From Nanobdellota archaeon (lineage in GTDB: Bacteria > Patescibacteriota > Minisyncoccia > UBA6257 > GWB1-50-10): a stretch of DNA of 7,766 bases. Where the stretch lies: the NCBI GenBank assembly GCA_030695805.1, contig JAUYPG010000010.1, positions 1 to 7,766 on the forward strand, given 5' to 3'. The position numbers and the translations under genes were made by a program. Of the stretch, positions 1-4,293 are shown in pieces. The notes beneath the pieces were generated by a model. That model did not search any database and was not told the DNA's origin. It saw nothing but the letters and a program-made list of their open reading frames with translations. Numbering within the stretch: position 1 is the first letter of the stretch; each line of letters begins with the position of its first letter.

Positions 1-1
1 G

Positions 2-2656
2 ACCTACCTTGAGGAGGTTGCAAAAAATTGTTATGGAGAAAGCAGGTTTGAGACGGAAAAACCTCGTCCCGAAGAAAAGAAGAAAGAGGGCCTTGATGTC
101 CTGACCAAACCATTTGAGCCAATCTTAAAACCGTTTGTGGGAAATCTTATTTCAAAAGAGCAGGGTCTTCGCCCGGACTTCCCATACACTTTTTCCGACG
201 GATTTATCGCGAAAACTCAGGGTGAGGCCGAAGCCCGATGCAAAGAGTACCCGGCCGGATCAGGAAGGGGAATTGCCGCCGAATGCGAGGTGAAGATCGG
301 AGTCGTGTACGAGTCCGTCCCGGCGCGGCAGTACGTAAACTGGGTGCGTTATATCTGGACATTTTCCGATAAGTCCACCGAAACCTCATACATTTTTGAT
401 CGCACGGACAGAGAGTACGTTGATTACATACAAAGCGTGGGAAAGAGCTGTCTGAATATTCAGAGATACAAATTTCAGTGGAGAGAGAATGCAGGAGATA
501 GTTCGCCCGAGAATTGGAAGAACTTCGGTATTCCGGACTGCACCGGAGAGCGCGTTGCGACGGACGCTTGTTACGCGAAGTACGGCCCCGGGTGGATTAC
601 GAAGGATACGACAAAAAATTGCTACGACGCGTATGGACCAAACTTCAAAACCCCTGAAGGAAAAATATATGCTTGTAGCGCGATTCCCACGGGAATTTCC
701 GCTCCGGGCTGTATGAAAAAGACGATTGAAGACGCCCCCCGTCCGATTTATGGCGAGTCGCCCTCGGACTGCTCTGCAGTCCAGTATTGGGACAATACGG
801 CGAAAACCTGCGCTCTTTTCTCCTGCTCCTCCGGATATGCCTGGGACACGGCAATTCGCGGATGTAAAAATGAGAAAGACGGATCTCCGGCATGTCCCAC
901 GTCAACGTACTGGAACACCGCGACAAAAAAATGCGAGTCCCTGAAATGCGCTCCGCCCCAGTATTGGGACGAAAGGGAAGAAAAGTGTAAGGAGCCCGCA
1001 GTAAATCCCGTTCCAGCCCCGGGCACGACTCCGGTAGGAGGGAAGTGGGCAAATTACACATGGACATTTGCAAGCGGCGGGACGGGATTCTCTTCCATCT
1101 TAAGTCGTACGGACAAGGAATACCTTGACTATATCGCCGGCGTGGAAGCCCAGTGTAAAAACATCGCGAAAGATAAGTTCTGCTGGAGACCAGGAGCGGG
1201 TAATGATTCGGACTGGAAAAATTTCGGCATTCCGGACTGCTCGGGAACCTGCGCTTCCGGCGGAACTGGCGGAGGAACGTATTCGGGAACAGGTGGAGGA
1301 TGTGGAGCATACGTAACTCAATCAGGATGTGTAGGAGCATCGGGTTGTTCATGGAATTCCACCTCCTCGTACTGCTACTCGAGCGGGAGTGGCACAGGGA
1401 ATTATTCGTCCTGTTCCGCGTCCCTTACCGCGCTTCTCGGCACAGGATGTCACTATATGTACAATGATTCTTCGGGAAAATCCGTGTACTGCGACAACTC
1501 CATGACCAAATCCGCGAAAGAAGGAGATGCCGCGACGACCTCAGGGTGTACGACCCTGTCATATACCACATATCCAGGAGACCAAAACTCCTGCCCGGGG
1601 TTTGCTTATAGCACATGGGATTCGAGCGGAAAAAGATATTGCAAGCTGAACGCAAAAGAATCTTGTCAATATAATTACCCCGACTATCTCACGGAGTCGA
1701 ACTATAGCTCAACGACTTGTCCCGCGACTGGTGGAACAGGCGGCGGAGGAGGAACGTATTCCTCCTGCTCCTCGGCTATGAAAACGCTCTTGGGGCCTGA
1801 TTGTCATTATATGTACCAAAACTCTTCGGGACAGGCGACGTATTGCGACGGCCCCATGACCAAGTCCGCGAAAGAAGTGGATACAACAACAACCGCGGGG
1901 TGTGCTTTGGGAACCACTGGAGGAGGCGGCACAGGCGGCGGAGGAAGTACGGGTTGCGGAACATACACAACTCAATCAAGTTGCGCCAGCGTTTCGGGTT
2001 GCGCCTGGGCCGCGACCTATTGTTATAGTTCAGGAGCAGGCGGAGGTTCGACCGCGTGCAACAACAATGGAACGTGCGAATACGGAGAGAGTTCAGGGTC
2101 TTGTCCATCGGATTGCGGAACAAGTGGCGGAGGGGGCTCATCTTCCTGCACGCCTGCTCTTACCGCGCTCCTCGGAACTGGATGTCATTTCATGTCTACC
2201 AATACCTACTGCGACGGCCCCATGACCAAGTCCGCGAAAGAAGGGGACACAACAACAACCGCGGGATGCTCTTCCGGAACTTCCGGAGGGGGGGGCGGGA
2301 GCGGTTGCGGAGCATACATAACGCAAAGCAGTTGCACGGGAACCTCAGGTTGCGCCTGGGCGGCGACCTATTGCTACAGTTCAGGTGGAGGCGGGGGAGG
2401 AAGCTCATCTTGTTCGGCATCCCTTACCGCGCTTCTCGGAACCGGATGCCATTATATGTACCAGAATTCTTCAGGACAGACGATATATTGCGACGGCCCT
2501 ATGACAAAGTTCGCCAAAGAAGGGGATGCGGCAACAACTGCGGGGTGTTCTTCATCAGGAGGCGCGTATATGCCGACCGGGCAGGGCGGGTTTGCCTCCG
2601 CGGTCTACGCGCTGAAAGAAACCGCGAAAAAAATCTTCTGGGTGCTTTCTTATTAG
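2..2656 (+). CDS. Large Cys-rich modular repeat protein, 5'-truncated by window (probable cell-surface/secreted protein)
   Basis: Function is not recognised. The frame is open from base 2 to the TAG at 2654-2656 (884 codons), so the gene begins outside the window. The first in-frame GTG (137) has no Shine-Dalgarno and is only an internal valine. Numbering residues from that GTG, the 839 residues hold about 56 cysteines. In order they show: an A repeat (66-137); a short C-Y-x2-Y-G-P pair (145-151, 162-168); four C-x12-C B repeats (212-284); a second A repeat (303-372); then C1, D1, a unique Cys segment (about 472-530), D2, C2, an E motif, D3, C3 and D4 (389-804). The later modules are separated by Gly/Ser/Thr linkers. 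Even cysteine counts and fixed spacing within modules suggest disulfides and therefore export, but any signal peptide lies upstream. No C-terminal membrane helix is visible. The tail (810-839) is a Lys/aromatic stretch ending IFWVLSY. A role in adhesion or envelope is inference only. Confidence 0.85.
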   Translation, partial: TYLEEVAKNCYGESRFETEKPRPEEKKKEGLDVLTKPFEPILKPFVGNLISKEQGLRPDFPYTFSDGFIAKTQGEAEARCKEYPAGSGRGIAAECEVKIGVVYESVPARQYVNWVRYIWTFSDKSTETSYIFDRTDREYVDYIQSVGKSCLNIQRYKFQWRENAGDSSPENWKNFGIPDCTGERVATDACYAKYGPGWITKDTTKNCYDAYGPNFKTPEGKIYACSAIPTGISAPGCMKKTIEDAPRPIYGESPSDCSAVQYWDNTAKTCALFSCSSGYAWDTAIRGCKNEKDGSPACPTSTYWNTATKKCESLKCAPPQYWDEREEKCKEPAVNPVPAPGTTPVGGKWANYTWTFASGGTGFSSILSRTDKEYLDYIAGVEAQCKNIAKDKFCWRPGAGNDSDWKNFGIPDCSGTCASGGTGGGTYSGTGGGCGAYVTQSGCVGASGCSWNSTSSYCYSSGSGTGNYSSCSASLTALLGTGCHYMYNDSSGKSVYCDNSMTKSAKEGDAATTSGCTTLSYTTYPGDQNSCPGFAYSTWDSSGKRYCKLNAKESCQYNYPDYLTESNYSSTTCPATGGTGGGGGTYSSCSSAMKTLLGPDCHYMYQNSSGQATYCDGPMTKSAKEVDTTTTAGCALGTTGGGGTGGGGSTGCGTYTTQSSCASVSGCAWAATYCYSSGAGGGSTACNNNGTCEYGESSGSCPSDCGTSGGGGSSSCTPALTALLGTGCHFMSTNTYCDGPMTKSAKEGDTTTTAGCSSGTSGGGGGSGCGAYITQSSCTGTSGCAWAATYCYSSGGGGGGSSSCSASLTALLGTGCHYMYQNSSGQTIYCDGPMTKFAKEGDAATTAGCSSSGGAYMPTGQGGFASAVYALKETAKKIFWVLSY
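332..1252 (+). repeat. A-type protein repeat, two copies inside the Cys-rich gene
   Basis: Copy A1 spans about 332-547 and copy A2 about 1043-1252. Both contain a Y-x-W-T-F segment, then R-T-D-(R/K)-E-Y-(V/L)-D-Y-I, a Cys 11 residues after the first Tyr, a K-F-x-W motif, and an almost identical end, WKNFGIPDC(T/S)G. They are about 70 residues long and lie on either side of the four B repeats. The first residues in the window (2-49, T-Y-L-E-E-V...C...R-F) faintly resemble the middle of this unit with shorter spacing, so a further degenerate copy may lie upstream. No known domain name could be assigned. Confidence 0.75.
770..988 (+). repeat. B-type repeats: four C-x4-(Y/A)-W-(D/N)-x5-C units
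   Basis: Four short units have cysteine pairs at residues 212/225, 230/243, 253/266 and 271/284 (numbered from the GTG at 137). Every pair is exactly 12 residues apart. The conserved core is an aromatic-Trp-Asp/Asn in the middle, for example QYWDNTAKTC, AYAWD-like and TYWNTATKKC. Similar 'YWD...C' units are familiar from secreted proteins of candidate-phyla bacteria, as a recollection not checked here. The invariant spacing suggests one disulfide per unit. Confidence 0.75.
1301..2386 (+). repeat. C-type four-cysteine repeat, three dispersed copies
   Basis: Copies lie at 1301-1387, 1955-2035 and 2306-2386, each 27-29 residues. The pattern is C-G-(A/T)-Y-x-T-Q-S-x-C-x5-C-(S/A)-W-x-C-Y-S-S-G. 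Cysteine spacing is C-x8-C-x5-C-x8-C in copy 1 and C-x8-C-x5-C-x6-C in copies 2 and 3. Copies 2 and 3 are also nearly identical in DNA over the GCAWAATYCYSSG segment. The small Cys/Trp pattern is loosely reminiscent of PSI-type mini-domains, but that assignment is weak. Confidence 0.8.
1406..2548 (+). repeat. D-type four-cysteine repeat, four dispersed copies
   Basis: Copies lie at 1406-1549, 1760-1903, 2141-2269 and 2405-2548. Each is 48 residues except copy 3, which is 43. Shared elements in order are S-S-C, a short L-T-A-L-L-G helix-like stretch, G-C-H-(Y/F)-M, Y-C-D-(G/N)-x-M-T-K-(S/F)-A-K-E and a Thr-rich end closing in G-C. Cysteine spacing is C-x11-C-x13-C-x18-C in copies 1, 2 and 4. 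It is C-x11-C-x8-C-x18-C in copy 3, which has lost five residues before the third Cys. The 34-nt block at 1844-1877 recurs without change at 2210-2243, and the 17-nt block at 1883-1899 recurs at 2248-2264, so these copies duplicated recently or are homogenised. I do not recognise the domain. Confidence 0.85.
2057..2119 (+). repeat. E motif: single C-N-N-N-G-T-C-E...C-P-S-D-C-G unit
   Basis: A 21-residue segment (residues 641-661 from the GTG at 137) reads CNNNGTCEYGE, then SSGSCPSDCG. It matches the widespread 'C-x-N-G-x-C-E-x-G-E-x5-C-P-x-D-C' motif seen in many secreted bacterial and archaeal proteins, as general knowledge. The Asn/Asp/Glu content hints at metal (Ca2+) binding plus two disulfides. 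It sits between repeats C2 and D3 and occurs once. Confidence 0.6.
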
Positions 2657-2683
2657 GCGTAGATGATCGGGAAAAAAAGAGAG

Positions 2684-2712
2684 ACCAAAAACCCCGAAAA
2701 GGGGTTTTTGGT
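2684..2712 (+). terminator. Intrinsic terminator after the Cys-rich gene
   Basis: A perfect 12-bp stem (ACCAAAAACCCC, 2684-2695, with GGGGTTTTTGGT, 2701-2712) encloses a 5-nt GAAAA loop. It starts 28 nt after the TAG stop. The 4-bp G:C core followed by TTTTT works as a terminator on the + strand. The matching A-run on the left would allow it to work on the - strand too. Confidence 0.85.
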
Positions 2713-2740
2713 TGTCAAAAGAACATTCTTCAAGTACTTT
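2712..2740 (+). promoter_or_regulatory. Candidate dus promoter (TTGTCA - 17 bp - TACTTT)
   Basis: TTGTCA (2712-2717) matches the TTGACA -35 consensus at five of six bases. It is separated by exactly 17 bp from TACTTT (2735-2740), a poor -10 (three of six). Initiation about 7 nt downstream would fall 1-2 nt before the ATG at 2749, giving an almost leaderless transcript. No Shine-Dalgarno is present. The -35 overlaps the end of the preceding terminator stem. Confidence 0.4.
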
Positions 2741-2748
2741 GAAAAAAT

Positions 2749-3768
2749 ATGGAAATGGGATTTTGGAAAAAACTGTCCGCCAAAGGCGCAGTGCCCGCCT
2801 CTGGCTGGGGATCCGCCTCCGGCGGAAAAAAGCCGATTATCGCAATGGCTCCAATGGCAAACGTCACGGACGCCGCTTTCCGCCGGATGTTCGCGAAATA
2901 TGGAAAGCCGGATGTGTTTTGGACCGAATTCGTCTCGACAGAGGCGCTTTGCAGTGAGAAAGGAAGGGAGAGCGCTCTTCTGGATTTGATTTATAGCAAA
3001 GATGAACGCCCCATCGTCGCCCAGATATTTGGAAGCAAGCCGAATTTATTTTATAAGTCGGCAGAAATGATAAAACAACTCGGTTTTGACGGAGTGGACT
3101 TGAACATGGGCTGCCCGGATAGAAACGTAGAGAAGCAGGGCGCGGGCGCCGCGCTTATAAAAAATCCAGGACTCGCGGAAGAAATAATAGAAGCAACGAA
3201 AGAGGGCGCCGGAGGCCTGCCCGTCTCTATTAAAACAAGGATAGGGTACAATAAGGACATAACCGAAGAATGGACAGCTCATCTTCTCGAATCGGATCCT
3301 GCGGCAATCACTTTCCACGCGCGGACAAGAAAAGAGATGTCTGACGTGCCAGCCCATTGGGATGCCATAGCCCGCGCCGTGAAGGCGAGGGACGCGGCAA
3401 AAAAGAGCACGCTCATATTGGGAAACGGGGACGTGCGGTCCGTGCGTGAGGCCGCAAGGAAGAGCGAAGAAACCGGATGCGACGGAGTGATGATCGGACG
3501 CGGCATGTTCGGAAATCCATGGTGTTTCAAGGGTGTAAAAAGAGAAGAAAAAACTCTCGAAGAACGCCTTCGCGCCATGTGCGAGCACGCCCGGTATTTT
3601 GAAGAGTTATTCCGGGAAAAAAAGAATTTCGCGGTCATGAAAAAGCACTTTAAGGCGTACGCATCTGATTTCGATGGAGCGAAGGAACTGCGGGAGGAGC
3701 TAATGGAAACCGAAAGCGCGGACGAGGTACGCGAAAAAGTGGAAATATTTTTAACACGCGAAGTATAA
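2749..3768 (+). CDS. dus: tRNA-dihydrouridine synthase (DusB/NifR3-like)
   Basis: Flavin enzyme that reduces specific uridines in the tRNA D-loop to dihydrouridine, using FMN and NADPH, in the cytoplasm. The 339 residues are near usual length and carry the family signatures: APMANVTD (34-41) for FMN, QIFGSKP (92-98), VDLNMGCPDRNVEKQGAGAA (116-135) with the catalytic Cys at 122, the FMN-contacting Lys in SIKTRIGY (K162), FHARTRKEM (189-197), GNGDV (225-229) and GVMIGRGMFGNPW (246-258). A helical C-terminal part follows (EELFREKKNFAVMKKHFKAY), matching the tRNA-binding domain. The ATG at 2749 is chosen because M-x-FWKKL joined to KKPIIAMAPM fits relatives as I recall them. Between these two parts lie 17 extra residues (10-26) encoded by a palindromic insert. 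The TAA is followed 2 nt later by an inverted-repeat element. Specificity (which D position) cannot be read from sequence. Confidence 0.95.
   Translation: MEMGFWKKLSAKGAVPASGWGSASGGKKPIIAMAPMANVTDAAFRRMFAKYGKPDVFWTEFVSTEALCSEKGRESALLDLIYSKDERPIVAQIFGSKPNLFYKSAEMIKQLGFDGVDLNMGCPDRNVEKQGAGAALIKNPGLAEEIIEATKEGAGGLPVSIKTRIGYNKDITEEWTAHLLESDPAAITFHARTRKEMSDVPAHWDAIARAVKARDAAKKSTLILGNGDVRSVREAARKSEETGCDGVMIGRGMFGNPWCFKGVKREEKTLEERLRAMCEHARYFEELFREKKNFAVMKKHFKAYASDFDGAKELREELMETESADEVREKVEIFLTREV
2776..2826 (+). repeat. Triple GC-rich palindrome inserted in frame in dus
   Basis: The 51 nt (17 codons, starting on a codon boundary) hold three 15-nt palindromic units at 18-nt period: TCCGCC-AAA-GGCGCA (2776-2790), CCCGCC-TCT-GGCTGG (2794-2808) and TCCGCC-TCC-GGCGGA (2812-2826). 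The 3-nt spacers between units are GTG and GGA. The third unit is a perfect 6-bp inverted repeat with a 3-nt loop; the other two each have one mismatched pair. The encoded peptide (SAKGA, PASGW, SASGG with single-residue spacers) is low-complexity and sits before the first beta strand of the Dus barrel. The 15-3-15-3-15 architecture looks like a small repeat insertion that kept the frame. Confidence 0.75.
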
Positions 3769-3770
3769 TA

Positions 3771-3896
3771 TACCTTGAATTACGAAACTACCAAAATGTT
3801 ATCCCCTGAGCCTGTCGAAGGGTAACATTTTGGCTTTATTCTGTAGGTATGCCTTCGACAAGCTCAGGCAATAATTTAGTTTCGTAATTCAAGGTA
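3771..3896 (+). repeat. 126-bp nested inverted-repeat element (MITE/REP-like), non-coding
   Basis: Outer arms are a perfect 20-bp inverted repeat (TACCTTGAATTACGAAACTA, 3771-3790, versus 3877-3896). Inside lies a hairpin with an 11-bp stem (CCAAAATGTTA, 3791-3801, with 3823-3833). There is also an inverted pair CCTGAGCCTGTCGAAGG (3805-3821) and CCTTCGACAAGCTCAGG (3852-3868) that match at 16 of 17 positions. That 17-mer is a palindromic repeat I recognise as very common in many bacterial genomes; on translation it yields 'PE(L/P)VEG' peptides. The triplet ATA directly flanks both ends (3768-3770, 3897-3899), a possible but weak target duplication in AT-rich DNA. It starts 2 nt after the dus stop and ends 34 nt before the next gene. 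It encodes no plausible protein. Confidence 0.8.
3791..3833 (+). terminator. Possible factor-independent terminator hairpin after dus
   Basis: The 11-bp stem CCAAAATGTTA/TAACATTTTGG, extendable by a T-G pair and two C-G pairs, encloses a roughly 15-nt loop and is followed by CTTTATTCT. The T-run is poor, so terminator strength is doubtful. It could instead be just an arm of the surrounding repeat element. Confidence 0.3.
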
Positions 3897-3902
3897 ATAT
3901 AA

Positions 3903-3917
3903 GGATATCGGATATCC
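3903..3917. promoter_or_regulatory. 15-bp palindrome upstream of the DUF5654-like gene
   Basis: GGATATC-G-GATATCC has perfect 7-bp arms around a central G and ends 13 nt before the ATG at 3931. Between it and the ATG lies TATAAA (3921-3926), a possible -10. A palindrome at this position could be an operator, but no regulator is encoded nearby and it may be chance in AT-rich DNA. Confidence 0.3.
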
Positions 3918-3930
3918 CAATATAAAAAAT

Positions 3931-4239
3931 ATGAAAACATTAAAAAAAGTAAAAAGCGGAGTGCGGGAAGAGGTGCAGAGGATACGGCAGGAGGCGAGAG
4001 AGCGCGCCCTGGGGTATATAACCGGAGCATTCGGGGTCATCGCCGGTCTTGCGTGGAATGATTTCGTAAAGGCGCTTATCGAAAACGTCTTTCCGTCGGA
4101 AGAAAACGGCACGATATGGGCGAAGCTTGTCTATGCCGCGGTCATGACCCTCGTCGTGGTGGGGGTAACCGTATATCTTTCCAGGATTCTGAGGGAGGGG
4201 AGCGGAAAAGAATCCACAGGGAGTGGTGTTGCAAAATAA
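3931..4239 (+). CDS. Small two-helix membrane protein, DUF5654-like
   Basis: 102 residues. A basic, amphipathic N-terminal helix (1-27, rich in K/R/E) precedes a membrane segment around 29-49 (ITGAFGVIAGLAWNDFVKAL). A loop with FPSEENGTIW follows, then a second membrane segment around 66-87 (LVYAAVMTLVVVGVTVYL) and a short polar tail. The combination 'AFG-x-(I/V)-AGLAWND...ALIE...FP' plus a valine-rich second helix is the pattern I associate with DUF5654, a family of unknown function found in archaea and candidate-phyla bacteria. The ATG at 3931 has no Shine-Dalgarno; TATAAA ends 4 nt before it. It could be co-transcribed with the following secreted protein (54-nt gap, no terminator seen). 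Its molecular role is unknown. Confidence 0.8.
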   Translation: MKTLKKVKSGVREEVQRIRQEARERALGYITGAFGVIAGLAWNDFVKALIENVFPSEENGTIWAKLVYAAVMTLVVVGVTVYLSRILREGSGKESTGSGVAK

Positions 4240-4275
4240 AAAGAATATGATAGAGTAAAAATCAGGTCGAAAAAA

Positions 4276-4281
4276 TATAAT
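4276..4281 (+). promoter_or_regulatory. Consensus -10 box TATAAT before the secreted helix protein
   Basis: A perfect TATAAT ends 12 nt before the ATG at 4294. No convincing -35 lies 16-18 bp upstream, and no Shine-Dalgarno lies between it and the ATG. If active, the transcript would carry a leader of only about 6 nt. Confidence 0.35.
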
Positions 4282-4293
4282 CATTACATCATT

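Noticed and set aside
137..139. GTG as the true start of the Cys-rich protein
   Set aside because: The frame is open all the way to base 2 with plausible protein, and there is no Shine-Dalgarno or -10 motif near the GTG.
645..1352. Long reverse-strand open frame (235 codons) opposite the Cys-rich gene
   Set aside because: It lies entirely within the strongly supported + strand repeat gene. Its translation is Arg/Ser/Pro-rich with no recognisable motif, as expected for the complement of Gly/Cys/Ser-rich coding DNA.
1301..2548. CRISPR array or DNA tandem-repeat locus
   Set aside because: Repeat spacing is irregular, the copies are coding and kept in frame, and the intervening DNA also encodes the same protein. 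There is no short direct repeat with uniform spacers.
2056..2742. Overlapping + frame of 228 codons running past the end of the Cys-rich gene
   Set aside because: It is a frame-shifted reading of the C/D repeats, Arg-rich and running into the terminator hairpin. No start signal or domain is visible.
3836..4112. Reverse-strand small frames over the inverted-repeat element and DUF5654-like gene, containing a 'PELVEG' peptide
   Set aside because: The peptide is a by-product of translating the common 17-bp palindromic repeat; the frames otherwise shadow the + strand gene.
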